NCBI GenBank assembly: GCA_965249765.1 | Contig: CBDFMR010000005.1 | Location: 1,984,001-2,048,000 of the forward strand | Length of the DNA stretch: 64,000 nt | Reading direction: 5' to 3' | Origin: CBDFMR01 sp965249765 | Lineage (GTDB): Bacteria > Bacteroidota > Bacteroidia > Chitinophagales > Saprospiraceae | Shown: piece by piece, positions 53,865 to 63,896 of the stretch | Layout: each line of letters starts with the position of its first letter | Position numbering within the stretch: position 1 is the first letter of the stretch | The notes under the pieces: generated by a model | The model's input: the letters and a program-made list of their open reading frames with translations, nothing else | Database searches by the model: none | What the model was told of the DNA's origin: nothing | Program-made: the position numbers and the translations under genes

Positions 53865-55394
53865 ATGCGAAATCACTTTTTACTCGTATTCACTTTTATT
53901 GTAATATCAAACTTTTCATTATTTGCCGTGCTTCCTGACGGATCTCCAGCTCCTGATTGGACACTTACTGACCTTAATGGAAATACTCATAACCTCCATA
54001 CTTATCTAAATCAGGGAAAGGCGGTAATCTTAGATTTTTCGGCTACTTGGTGTCCCCCTTGCTGGAGTTTTCACAACAGCGGTAGACTCGGATATATTTA
54101 TAATACTTATGGCCCTAATGGGACTGATGATGTGATGGTGTTTATGATTGAAGGAGATGGAAGTATCAATGAGGCCTGCCTTTATGGCCCTAGTGGTTGT
54201 TCAGGAGGGACACAGGGAGACTGGGTTAGTAATACCGATTATCCCATTATAAACCTAGTAGAAGCGGACATCTCTGTTGCGAGTGACTATAATATCACTT
54301 TTTGGCCTACTATCTATGTTATATCGCCAGTGACAAAAGAAGTCTATGAAACAGGTGCGACAAGTATTCCTGGTTTTGTGTCTTGGATATTTGACTCATT
54401 TAGCCTTAATGCTTCGGAGAATACCACGGATATTCTTTACGTAGCTCCATTGAATGTCGTTACGCAATATCTTCATCCGTTATGTTCTTATTCTTCTGAT
54501 GGACAGATTGACTTGGCTATTGATGGAGGATTGCCAGATTACCATTTTTCATGGACAGGACCTAATGGTTTTACAAGTAATGATATAAGTCTTATTGACC
54601 TCTCACCTGGTATCTACGAAGTGGTGGTCAGTGATCAAAATGGGAATCAGTTTACCGAAGTTTACACATTGATAGCTCCTGATGAGATAAATATTGTTGG
54701 TGTGGTTCAAAATCTTTTTTGTTTTGGTGAAAGTGATGGAAGTATCGAAGTGATGGTAGACGGTGGGACAGGTATTCTTGAGATGACCTGGGAGGATAGC
54801 GCATCAGGAAGCAGTCGGGATGACCTGCCTGCAGGAATGTATGATTTACTGATATCTGATGAAAACGGTTGTATTCATTCTGTTTCTTATGAAATAACTA
54901 CACCTGACGAGATAGTGGCATTTGACCTGTCTGTTGTCAACGAGACCAATGCAGATGCATCTGGAAGTATTGAAATTAGTATTTCTGGAGGTGTTGAACC
55001 TTATGAGTTTCTTTGGACAAATGGAGAGACAACTGAAGACATCAGTAACCTGTCATCTAGAGAATACTCATGTGAGGTAACTGAGGGCAATAGTTGTCAG
55101 AGAATATTTGGACCGTTTGCAGTGGATAATGTGACCAGTACTTACTTCTTGGAAGGTATGAGTCAATTTGACCTATTACCCAATCCTGCTGTCGACCATT
55201 TAAGCATCGCTATTCAAGGTGAGAAAAAGATACATAGAATGTCGACCTTAACAGTTGAGGGAAAACAGATATTAAGTAAGGATATCACGAATGGATAAAA
55301 TCAGTTAAATATTTCTGATCTCATATCAGGTATATACTTTATAAGGATCTCTGATCTAAATAATGCTGTTTATCGTAAGATTGTCAAAGAATAA
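53865..55394 (+). pseudogene. T9SS-exported thioredoxin-fold/SprB-repeat protein with a stop inside the sorting domain
   Basis: A signal peptide is followed by a TlpA-like thioredoxin domain with WCPPC (~65), three SprB-type repeats (~205-445) and a T9SS type A sorting domain starting FDLLPNPAVDHLSI. A TAA at 55296-55298 falls after KDITNG, but the same frame continues without gap: NQLNISDLISGIYFIRISD and on to TAA at 55392-55394, completing a normal sorting domain. One base change therefore removes its last ~32 residues, which are needed for T9SS recognition. The truncated form would be 477 residues. Confidence 0.85.
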
Positions 55395-55463
55395 AATCGG
55401 TGGTATTATAGCTATTTTTTTATGAACCATTTATTGGATGCGTAAGGATGGCTATATTGAGAT

Positions 55464-55979
55464 ATGATAGAGAATAATCAGGTGAGAGTGGAGGACTTAC
55501 CATCGGTAGATGATTTAGATTTTCATGGTCTTCAACCAAGCTATAGATCATTATTGATCATTGCAGTAATTTTATTTTGGGTCGTCCTTATCCTCGGTTC
55601 GCTATTCTTGAATTTCATGTTCGATGATTTCAAGAACTTTATATATCCAGCTCTAGGAGCGCTATTAATCTTGCTCATCATTAACCTACTACTCGTGTTC
55701 TTTGGATTTGCTGTAAAGAAGTATGCGATCCGAATGCGAGATGTAGTTTATAGAAGTGGACTCATATTTCGTTCCGAGACTTCCATTCCGTTCAATAGAA
55801 TTCAACATTGCGAAGTTACTCAAGGGCCGTTTGATCGGTTGTTTTCCCTTGGTAGTGTAAGAGTATATACTGCAGGGGGCAGTGGAAGTGACCTCACAAT
55901 ACCTGGTCTGACCATTGCTCGAGCTCACGACTTGAAGGACTTCATCCTTTCAAAAACTGCCCTTGATGAAGAAGAGTGA
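55464..55979 (+). CDS. Bacterial PH-domain membrane protein (YdbS-like)
   Basis: 171 residues. Two hydrophobic segments (LLIIAVILFWVVLILGSLFLNFMF and ALGALLILLIINLLLVFFGFAV) precede one bacterial PH (DUF304) domain, seen in YRSGLIFRSETSIPFNRIQHCEVTQGPFDRLFSLGSVRVYTAG. It overlaps the next PH gene, as in the ydbS/ydbT pair of Firmicutes. In Bacillus these confer resistance to amylolysin; the role here is unknown. Confidence 0.88.
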   Translation: MIENNQVRVEDLPSVDDLDFHGLQPSYRSLLIIAVILFWVVLILGSLFLNFMFDDFKNFIYPALGALLILLIINLLLVFFGFAVKKYAIRMRDVVYRSGLIFRSETSIPFNRIQHCEVTQGPFDRLFSLGSVRVYTAGGSGSDLTIPGLTIARAHDLKDFILSKTALDEEE

Positions 55980-57453
55980 GTTTGATTTTTCACAGCCCTT
56001 GCGCCAATCACCAGTCGCTATTCTCATTATCATTTATAAGACGATCAAGATCATTTTTAGACAGATATGGCCATTGATTCTTATTTTACTTTTGGGTAAA
56101 TCCGGTAATAAACAGTCAATGGTTTTTCTGACATTGATAGGTGTCTCTTTATTATCCCTGATAATTTCTATTATTGGATATTTCAGATTTTACTATTTCT
56201 TATCCGACGATCATCTCATTGTAAGAAAGGGTGTTCTACGAAAGAAGAATCTTGATATCCCTTTTGAGAGAATACAAAGCGTCAATTTTGAACAGAACAT
56301 AGTTCAGCAAATATTCCAAGTTGTCAGCCTCAAGATAGATACAGCCGGGAGTGGGGGTAAAGAATTTGAGTTTGATGCCATGGACAAAGATCAAGCTGAA
56401 GCACTAAGAGAGATTATTCTGACAAGAAAATCCGAATCCTCTAGCTTGATGCAGGAAGAGCAGATAAAGAATCATCAGCGGGAACTTGTACTAAAACTGG
56501 GTATTACTGACTTACTCAAAGTTGGGTTAACTAGAAATCACTTCAGGTCATTGGGCTTGATTGCACTTTTCTTTTTCTGGATTTATGAAGGACTTAGAGA
56601 CATTGGAGTGAAGGATTCTGAGGTGATGGGATACTTTCCTTCTCTGGATCCTGAGCTTGGCGTATTTATATTCGGTTTTGCCTTTGTTGTTGTTGCGTCA
56701 TTGGTCATTTCTCTTGTCAATACCGTCGTTAGGTATTTTGATCTACGGCTTTTGCGTGGTAATGGAGAATTCAGAATACAATCAGGACTATTAAATAGGA
56801 AGGAGGTAGCTGCATTGGACAATAAGGTGCAGGTCGTACGATGGTCTCAAAACTTGTTACAAAAGCTAATCAATATATATGACGTCGGTCTCAAGCAAGC
56901 GTCGAGCAAAGAGGTAACAAGTGCTAAGTCTATCATAATACCTGGATGTTATCAATCTCATGTAAATTCTATTTTTAATGTTTATTTTCCACAAGATGAC
57001 ATGGCGGAGAAGGATTATGAGGCCGTAAGTTTCCATTTTTTTCTAAGACGGTTTCTTTACTTTGGATTGATCCCCGTAGTCATTGCCATTGCAGTAATGT
57101 GGCATTTAGATGTTCTCGATGGGCTAAATGTTTTGATTCCTCTAGCATGGTTCAGTTTCTTGACATTGACTTCTTATCTTCGATACCGAAAGATGAAGTA
57201 CGGAATATGGAATGATCAGATGACTATTAAAGGAGGCGTTTATGGACAGAGTAATCAACGTCTACTAGTCCACAAGATCCAGGGAGTTGAGCTTCACTCT
57301 AATATATATCAGAGACGAAGAGGTCTTTCGAGCATATCGATGTTTACCGCAAGTGGGAAAATTACCATTCCGTATATTCCCATTGGGAGGGCACAATTGC
57401 TAAGAGATAGTGTTCTGTATCAGGTTGAGACAAGTAGGAAGAAATGGATGTAA
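55966..57453 (+). CDS. Bacterial PH-domain membrane protein with three PH units (YdbT-like)
   Basis: About 495 residues from ATG at 55966 (a TTG at 55963 is possible), overlapping the previous gene by 14 nt. Three DUF304/bPH units are recognised by RKGVLRKKNLDIPFERIQSVNFEQN (~90-115), IQSGLLNRKEVAALDNKVQVVRWSQN (~275-300) and IKGGVYGQSNQRLLVHKIQGVELHSN (~425-450), separated by pairs of membrane helices. Partner of the YdbS-like protein. It converges on mutS with a 6-nt gap. Confidence 0.9.
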   Translation: MKKSEFDFSQPLRQSPVAILIIIYKTIKIIFRQIWPLILILLLGKSGNKQSMVFLTLIGVSLLSLIISIIGYFRFYYFLSDDHLIVRKGVLRKKNLDIPFERIQSVNFEQNIVQQIFQVVSLKIDTAGSGGKEFEFDAMDKDQAEALREIILTRKSESSSLMQEEQIKNHQRELVLKLGITDLLKVGLTRNHFRSLGLIALFFFWIYEGLRDIGVKDSEVMGYFPSLDPELGVFIFGFAFVVVASLVISLVNTVVRYFDLRLLRGNGEFRIQSGLLNRKEVAALDNKVQVVRWSQNLLQKLINIYDVGLKQASSKEVTSAKSIIIPGCYQSHVNSIFNVYFPQDDMAEKDYEAVSFHFFLRRFLYFGLIPVVIAIAVMWHLDVLDGLNVLIPLAWFSFLTLTSYLRYRKMKYGIWNDQMTIKGGVYGQSNQRLLVHKIQGVELHSNIYQRRRGLSSISMFTASGKITIPYIPIGRAQLLRDSVLYQVETSRKKWM

Positions 57454-57459
57454 TAACCA

Positions 57460-60087
57460 TTAAACTTCCTTTATTTTAGCCGCTAGTTCGCTCAGTTTTA
57501 ACATACACTCAATGGGAGTCATCTTATTTATCGAAAGGGACTGCAGTTCCTCAATAACCTCATTCATTTCAGGAGAGATGTTAGAGTCAAATATTGACAA
57601 TTGACCTTCAAAAGCAGGTGCTGGATTGATTCCTTCGACTCCAGGGTCATGATCGAGAGACTTCTGTTCTAGCATTTTTAAAATTTGATTGGCATGGCTG
57701 ACGATGCTCCTGGGCATGCCTGCCATCGATGCCACATGTATGCCAAAACTACTACGACAGCATCCTCTTTCCAGCGTTCTGAGGAACAACACTTTACTAC
57801 CTACTTCCTTGGTTGCCACATTGAAATTTTTGATTCTCTCATGATTGTCAGCCAGCTGATTGAGCTCGTGATAGTGGGTAGCGAAAAGTGTCTTTGGTTT
57901 GAACTGATGGTGATCGTGCAGGAATGTAGCGATGGACCACGCTATTGAAATTCCATCGTAGGTACTAGTGCCACGCCCTATTTCATCAAGTAATATTAGG
58001 CTGCGTTCGGAGATGTTATTCATGATGCTAGCTGTTTCATTCATCTCCACCATGAAAGTAGATTCTCCACTGGTGATATTGTCAGAAGCACCCACGCGTG
58101 TAAATAACTTATCTGTGATTCCTAATGTAGCGGACTTAGCAGAGACGTAACTACCCATCTGAGCCATTAGGCATACCAGTGCAGTCTGTCGCAAAACTGC
58201 TGATTTACCTGACATATTGGGACCAGTGATGATTATTATCTGCTGCGAATGATCATCGAGTGATACATCATTTGGTATATAAGCTTGATCGGGTGGCAAT
58301 TGATGCTCTATTACGGGGTGTCTTCCCTGTACTATATCTATCTCATTTTCATCTATTATCTGAGGTCGGCAATAGTTATTACGCTGAGCAATGGTGGCTA
58401 GACTGCTATAACAATCCAACTCTGCCATGGTCTGAGCATATTTCATCAATGGGATGATATACTCAGCACAGTATTCTATCAACTCAATAAAAAGTTTCGA
58501 TTCGAGCTCAAGGATTTTGTCCTCAGCTGTTAGAATTTTTGTCTCGAGTTTTTTAAGGTCATCAGTGATATATCTTTCACTTCCTGTGAGAGTCTGTTTC
58601 CTAACCCAATGCTCAGGTACCAGACCCTGATTCTTATATTTATTGGTGACTTCAAGGTAATATCCAAAAACGTTGTTGAATCCTATTTTGAGGTTTGTGA
58701 TGCCAGTGTTTAGAGCTTCTTGAGTCTGAATATCGATAAGTAGTTCTTTGCTGTTGCCTACCGTATTTTTAAGATCGTCGAGTTCCTCATGGAATCCAAG
58801 TTTGATAATTCCTGGTTTGCCTAATACAGCAGGAGGGTCATCGGACAACTGAGTTTTCAGCTTGTCGAGTAAGCTAGTGGGGATTTCGATACTGTTGATC
58901 ATGTTTTTCGTCAGCCCATCTTCTTCACATCGGAAAGCATCATTGAGTATATTCAATTGTTCGAGGCACTGCCTTAGCTGTAGCAATCCTCTTGGACCAC
59001 ATTTGCCATAAGAAATCCTGGAAACCAATCGTTCAAGGTCACCACAGGATTTTAGACCTGATCGTAAGGTGCTTATGTATGATGAATTGTCCATCAATTC
59101 CTGGACATGGTCAAGTCGATTATTTATTCTCTCTTTGGAAATCAATGGCAATACCAACCATTGTCTCAGCATTCTAGCGCCCATAGGTGAGCTTGTCTGG
59201 TCGAGGATTTCTATAAGGGGGACACCTGTGGGATGAGTACTTCTTATTAACTCAAGATTGCGTATTGTAAACTCATCAAGCCACATGAAGTCTTCTGACG
59301 GCAACCGTGTAATTTTGGATATGTGTTTTCCGGCGCCTTGATGATTGGCTTTCAGATAATGTAGTATGGCTCCAGCAGATATCTGTGCGAGAGATAGTCC
59401 GTCAACACCAAAACCCTTTAAATTCTTGACATTAAAATGTTCTTCAAGTAGCTCACGGGTATAGTCAGGGGTAAAGATCCACTCATCGAGCTCGTAGAGG
59501 TAATGCTCATTGCTAAAATCTCGTTCAAAGAATTCTTTAGAGCCTTTGGTCAGGATGATTTCTTTGGGAAGAAAGCTATTGATAACTTTTGATATAACTG
59601 ATCTGCTTCCTTGTTCTACCAAAAACTCACCAGTAGAAATATCTATGAGTCCAATTCCTATGTCCTTGTCATTATAGTGTATGGCAGCAAGAAAATTATT
59701 TTGTCGGTCATCGAGAATATTCTCATCAATGGTGACTCCTGGAGTCAGAATATCCGTAATACCCCGCTTGACAAGCTTTTTTTCTTTCGAGGGTTTCTCC
59801 AGCTGGTCGCATATCGCCACACGGAATCCAGCCTTTACAAGTTTTGATAGATATACATCTAGACTGTGGTAAGGAAATCCTGCGAGTTCTATTTTTGAAG
59901 AACCATTGTTTCTACTCGTAAGGACAATACCTAGTGCGCTTGAGACAGCGATGGCATCTTCACCGAAGGTTTCATAAAAATCTCCAACTCTGAATAGCAA
60001 GACTGCATCGGGATGTTGTGATTTAATACTAAAGTACTGCGTCATCAACGGCGTCATTTGGCCTTTGGATTTTGCAGTTTTGGTCAT
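57460..60087 (-). CDS. mutS: DNA mismatch repair protein MutS
   Basis: 875 residues, normal length. The mismatch-binding FYETF motif (GDFYETFGED, ~37-46) is intact, as are the Walker A GPNMSGKS (~621-628), the STYDGISIAWSIA and TLFATHYHEL motifs. It recognises mismatches and recruits MutL. The TATATTTG element at 60112-60119 precedes it. No lesion that would suggest a mutator state was seen. Confidence 0.97.
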   Translation of the reverse strand: MTKTAKSKGQMTPLMTQYFSIKSQHPDAVLLFRVGDFYETFGEDAIAVSSALGIVLTSRNNGSSKIELAGFPYHSLDVYLSKLVKAGFRVAICDQLEKPSKEKKLVKRGITDILTPGVTIDENILDDRQNNFLAAIHYNDKDIGIGLIDISTGEFLVEQGSRSVISKVINSFLPKEIILTKGSKEFFERDFSNEHYLYELDEWIFTPDYTRELLEEHFNVKNLKGFGVDGLSLAQISAGAILHYLKANHQGAGKHISKITRLPSEDFMWLDEFTIRNLELIRSTHPTGVPLIEILDQTSSPMGARMLRQWLVLPLISKERINNRLDHVQELMDNSSYISTLRSGLKSCGDLERLVSRISYGKCGPRGLLQLRQCLEQLNILNDAFRCEEDGLTKNMINSIEIPTSLLDKLKTQLSDDPPAVLGKPGIIKLGFHEELDDLKNTVGNSKELLIDIQTQEALNTGITNLKIGFNNVFGYYLEVTNKYKNQGLVPEHWVRKQTLTGSERYITDDLKKLETKILTAEDKILELESKLFIELIEYCAEYIIPLMKYAQTMAELDCYSSLATIAQRNNYCRPQIIDENEIDIVQGRHPVIEHQLPPDQAYIPNDVSLDDHSQQIIIITGPNMSGKSAVLRQTALVCLMAQMGSYVSAKSATLGITDKLFTRVGASDNITSGESTFMVEMNETASIMNNISERSLILLDEIGRGTSTYDGISIAWSIATFLHDHHQFKPKTLFATHYHELNQLADNHERIKNFNVATKEVGSKVLFLRTLERGCCRSSFGIHVASMAGMPRSIVSHANQILKMLEQKSLDHDPGVEGINPAPAFEGQLSIFDSNISPEMNEVIEELQSLSINKMTPIECMLKLSELAAKIKEV

Positions 60088-60111
60088 TTTAGTTGGTTGG
60101 TAAAAGCAAGC

Positions 60112-60119
60112 AAATATAA
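60112..60119 (-). promoter_or_regulatory. Bacteroidota -7 element for mutS
   Basis: TATATTTG on the minus strand, 24 nt before the mutS ATG. Confidence 0.5.
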
Positions 60120-60196
60120 GAATGCAATGATAAAGTAATGACTCAATAATAATTCAAAAAATGGTGCTTATCGTGTATCTAGAATCCCACAATTTT

Positions 60197-60204
60197 TAAA
60201 TTTG
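60197..60204 (+). promoter_or_regulatory. Bacteroidota -7 element for the TerB-like gene
   Basis: TAAATTTG matches TAnnTTTG 16 nt before the ATG at 60221, again giving a very short leader. Confidence 0.45.
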
Positions 60205-60220
60205 CATAAAAGAGAGCCCT

Positions 60221-60703
60221 ATGAAGTCATATTTATCAAATCTACCTCCCGATATGCTACGTAGCCTTAAGGATGCAATATCTTTGATTACCATCCTCAT
60301 TGCTGGATCTGATGGCAAGATTGACCATGAAGAAACGGCCTGGGCAGAGAAATTGACAAGGATAAGATCCTACTCCTCACCTGAGAAGATAAGTGACTTT
60401 TATGCAGAGGTTGGTAAGGATTTCTCAGAACGACTTACTCACTATATTGAAGCTCTACCTGATGATCGGGATGAGAGGAATAAGGACATCTCCGATCGTC
60501 TTTCTTCGTTGAATGGCATATTTGCTAAACTCGACCAGGAAAAAGCTCATCATTTCTATCTCAGTATGACCAGTTTTGCAAAGCACGTGGCCAAGGCGTC
60601 AGGAGGCTTTTTAGGATTTGGATCTATAAGCAGCGCTGAAAAGAAATGGATAGGCCTACCTATGATTGATCCGATAGATGATCATGAGGAGGTAGTGGAA
60701 TAA
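60221..60703 (+). CDS. TerB-like (tellurite-resistance-family) hypothetical protein
   Basis: 160 residues, mostly helical. The opening SLITILIAGSDGKIDHEETAWAEKL, a DG(R/K)(I)D motif typical of TerB-like domains, and a C-terminal AKASGGFLGFGSISSAEKKWI are widely conserved in Bacteroidota proteins of unknown function. It lies ~35 nt upstream of a TonB receptor, with which it may be cotranscribed. Confidence 0.75.
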   Translation: MKSYLSNLPPDMLRSLKDAISLITILIAGSDGKIDHEETAWAEKLTRIRSYSSPEKISDFYAEVGKDFSERLTHYIEALPDDRDERNKDISDRLSSLNGIFAKLDQEKAHHFYLSMTSFAKHVAKASGGFLGFGSISSAEKKWIGLPMIDPIDDHEEVVE

Positions 60704-60740
60704 AATCGATTTTTTTCGTGGCATTCCTTATCTTCGACAA

Positions 60741-63017
60741 ATGCAACACAAGTTCATTTCCTGTCGTCAGTTTATGGTAAGAGCATTTATCACGCTGTTC
60801 TTTATTGTTTCCTTGATCCCCATTTATAGTCAAAGTACTAGTGTTAGAGTACAAGATGCTCAGACTGGTGAAGGTCTCATCTCTGCCAATGTTATAGTGA
60901 ATAGTATCGTGTATAATACCGATCACGATGGTATTTCTCATGTCGATGTCGAGGCAGGTGATGTGATATCAGTATCATATGTCGGTTACACACCAGTGAC
61001 GCTGGAGATTTCCAAAGCTTTGTTGTCTTCAAGCCAAATTGATTTCTCAATGTCACCCTCCGCCACTTTACTAGAGACCGCTGTGGTCACAGGATCGAAG
61101 TATGAAAGATCACTTGCTGAATCTCCTGTATCACTTGAGGTGATCAAAGCGGAGGTAGTAAGTTCTTCCAATGCTGTAAACCTTGAAAATGTACTTCAAA
61201 AGGTTCCAGGGGTGCAGATGCTTGATGGCCAGGTAAACATACGTGGGGGATCAGGTTATTCCTATGGTGCCGGTTCTAGAGTACTTATACTGGTCGATGA
61301 TATGCCAGCTATGCAAGCCGATGCAGGTAGACCTAATTGGAGTGATGTACCTATAGAAAACATCGCCCAAGTAGAAATACTCAAAGGTGCGGCTTCTGCA
61401 TTATATGGTTCTGCAGCTTTAAACGGTATTATAAATCTCCGTACAGGGTATGCCACATCAGAGCCAGTGACAAAGTTTAGTATCATGGGCAGAAGCTTTA
61501 TGGATCCATCTGACCCTGAAAAAAAGAGCTGGAGCCACAGTCCGTATGATGCATCATTGAGCATTCTTCACAAGCAAAAATTCGACAAATTGGACCTGGT
61601 AGTCAATGGGTATCTCTACAAGCTTGATAGTTATAATTCTGATACTTACGAGACGAGGGGTAGGATAGGACTAAAGACAAGGTATAGACATACGGATAGA
61701 TTGAGCTACGGCGTCAACGCAAATTTTAATACTGCGGATGCGAGTGATTTTTTCTTTTGGAAGGATGCAGCCAGAGACAATTACCTTGCTGCTTCCGGCT
61801 CAGTGTCTAGTAGAACCAATGTTAGGTACTTTATTGATCCACATCTTACTTATTTCGACAAATTCAATAACAAACATAAAGTACTTAGTCGGTATCATTT
61901 TGTTGATAACAACAACAATATGGATCAGGCCAACTCCAGTCATGAAGTATATGCAGAGTACCAGTTTCAAAGGACATTTCCTGATCAAAATATAAATACG
62001 TCTCTCGGTGCTGTGACACAGTTTATTGCTTCAGATAGCGAGTTGTTCTCGGATACGTTGATAAAAAGCTATACCTACGCATTGTATGGTCAAGTAGAAA
62101 AGAAATTCTTTGATAATCTTACCCTGTCTGCCGGTCTCAGATATGAATACAATGACCAGAAGGTGCCCGAAAACTTTTTGGGTCAAATAGTCGAAGGAGG
62201 AAAAATCGTTGATTCGGAAGTTATCACAAGGTTCGGTGCCAACTGGAAGGTCACCAACGGTACATTTGTTAGGGCTAGTTATGGAGAAGGATTTAGGTAC
62301 CCTACCATTACAGAGAGATTGATTACAACCTCATTTAGTGGCCTTAGTATTTTTCCAAATCTAAATCTGGTCTCAGAGAGAGGCTGGTCAGCAGAAATCG
62401 GTATCAAGCAAGGTTTTGGTATTGGGGGATTTAACGGATACGTTGATTTTTCACGATTTATCACTCGCTACCAAAACATGATGGAATTCACCTTCACGCA
62501 GATTGAAGGAGTAGCAGGTCTTCAATCGCAGAATGTAGGTGATACGGAGATAGATGGCTATGAAATTACTGTCGCTGGCAAGTCTAATCTGTTGGGCATA
62601 CCGTTGACGGTATTGGGGGGATATAGCTACATTGATCCCAGATATACCAATTATACTCCAGAACTTCAAAATGCATCGACAAGCGATTCAATAAATGTCT
62701 TAAAGTACAGAACCAAGCATTCTTTCAAACTTGACATTGAAGCTGAGGTTTACGACTTTACTATTGGGGTATCCTCGAGGCATGCAAGTCATATGCTGGC
62801 AATAGATAGATTGCTTGGAATGCAAGGTCAGATCGAGGCTTATCGTCAAGTAAACAATGATGGATTCTGGCTCTGGGACACCAGAGTTTCATATAAGTAT
62901 GATGATTTAAAACTAACCTTTCTAGTTGGAAATGCCTTAAACGAGGAGTACACTGTAAGACCCGGATTGTTGGAGGCACCTAGAAATGTTGCAATACGTA
63001 TTGACTATGACATTTAA
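60741..63017 (+). CDS. TonB-dependent outer-membrane receptor
   Basis: 758 residues; a signal peptide (FITLFFIVSLIPIYSQ) is preceded by a short extension (an alternative ATG lies 11 codons in). A carboxypeptidase-regulatory-like domain (~28-105) precedes the plug (VINLENVLQKVPGVQMLDGQVNIRGG-type region, VLILVDDMP, IEILKGAASALYGSAALNG) and a 22-strand barrel ending in FRIDYDI-type terminal strand. Uptake of siderophore, vitamin B12 or oligosaccharide cannot be decided; no SusD gene follows. Confidence 0.93.
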   Translation: MQHKFISCRQFMVRAFITLFFIVSLIPIYSQSTSVRVQDAQTGEGLISANVIVNSIVYNTDHDGISHVDVEAGDVISVSYVGYTPVTLEISKALLSSSQIDFSMSPSATLLETAVVTGSKYERSLAESPVSLEVIKAEVVSSSNAVNLENVLQKVPGVQMLDGQVNIRGGSGYSYGAGSRVLILVDDMPAMQADAGRPNWSDVPIENIAQVEILKGAASALYGSAALNGIINLRTGYATSEPVTKFSIMGRSFMDPSDPEKKSWSHSPYDASLSILHKQKFDKLDLVVNGYLYKLDSYNSDTYETRGRIGLKTRYRHTDRLSYGVNANFNTADASDFFFWKDAARDNYLAASGSVSSRTNVRYFIDPHLTYFDKFNNKHKVLSRYHFVDNNNNMDQANSSHEVYAEYQFQRTFPDQNINTSLGAVTQFIASDSELFSDTLIKSYTYALYGQVEKKFFDNLTLSAGLRYEYNDQKVPENFLGQIVEGGKIVDSEVITRFGANWKVTNGTFVRASYGEGFRYPTITERLITTSFSGLSIFPNLNLVSERGWSAEIGIKQGFGIGGFNGYVDFSRFITRYQNMMEFTFTQIEGVAGLQSQNVGDTEIDGYEITVAGKSNLLGIPLTVLGGYSYIDPRYTNYTPELQNASTSDSINVLKYRTKHSFKLDIEAEVYDFTIGVSSRHASHMLAIDRLLGMQGQIEAYRQVNNDGFWLWDTRVSYKYDDLKLTFLVGNALNEEYTVRPGLLEAPRNVAIRIDYDI

Positions 63018-63092
63018 CTCAGATCTTTTAATACTTTGTTAAGAACAATATGCCTTACTTAAACGTCTTACTATCAAACGGACAATAATAGT

Positions 63093-63827
63093 ATGATGAA
63101 CATAATGACGTATGCATTGACGCTGGTCTTGATGAGTGGGACATTGAGTCTGACACCACCAGATGTTGTACAAGAAGGAGACAAGGCAGGACATGAAATT
63201 TTCGATAATCTACTTAAGAAACATGTATCAGTTACTGGAGTAGTGGATTATTCAGGATTGGCTTCTGATAGATCAGAATTGAATAGATATACAAGGATTT
63301 TAAGCGAGAATGCTCCTACAGATTATTGGACGAGAGATGAGCAACTGGCATATTGGATAAATGCCTACAATGCATTTACCCTTACCTTGATCGTAGACAA
63401 TTTGCCGGTGAGCAGTATTACTTCTATTGAAGGTGGAAAGCCATGGGATAAAAAATGGATCAGTATTAGATCAGCGACGTATTCACTTAACGATATAGAA
63501 AATGACATTATACGTTCCCAATTTTATGAACCTCGTATTCACTTTGCAGTCAACTGTGCTGCAAAGTCTTGTCCGCCATTGCTCAATAGAGCCTGGACAG
63601 CGGATAATCTAGAAATAAACCTAGACAGACAGACCAGAAAATTCATAAACGACGGTAGTTATAATGTAATAAGCAATAGCTCGGCAAAGGTGTCTAAGAT
63701 ATTTGAATGGTACAGTGTCGATTTTGGTGATCTTAGGAGGTTTATCAATAGATATTCAGAGACACAACTAAGTGATTCAGCCAAGATATCATACAATGAT
63801 TACAACTGGGGATTGAACGGAGGATAG
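63093..63827 (+). CDS. DUF547 domain secreted protein
   Basis: 244 residues with a signal peptide. DUF547 hallmarks are seen: QLAYWINAYNAFTLTLIVDN, HFAVNCAAKSCPPLLNRAW and the SDFG-like VDFGDL block near the end. The family often sits with thiol-disulfide and TonB genes; the fold is papain-like with Cys and His (NCAAKSCPP), but activity is unproven. Ends at a strong terminator. Confidence 0.9.
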   Translation: MMNIMTYALTLVLMSGTLSLTPPDVVQEGDKAGHEIFDNLLKKHVSVTGVVDYSGLASDRSELNRYTRILSENAPTDYWTRDEQLAYWINAYNAFTLTLIVDNLPVSSITSIEGGKPWDKKWISIRSATYSLNDIENDIIRSQFYEPRIHFAVNCAAKSCPPLLNRAWTADNLEINLDRQTRKFINDGSYNVISNSSAKVSKIFEWYSVDFGDLRRFINRYSETQLSDSAKISYNDYNWGLNGG

Positions 63828-63844
63828 ACCAGAATCACAGAATA

Positions 63845-63879
63845 AAAAAAAGACCATGCAACTTGCATGGTCTTTTTTT
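63845..63879. terminator. Bidirectional rho-independent terminator
   Basis: 17-bp perfect arms (63845-63861 and 63863-63879) with a one-base centre, A-run on the left and T-run on the right. It lies between the converging DUF547 gene and the LysM gene. Confidence 0.9.
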
Positions 63880-63896
63880 ATTGGTGGAACTAAGTC

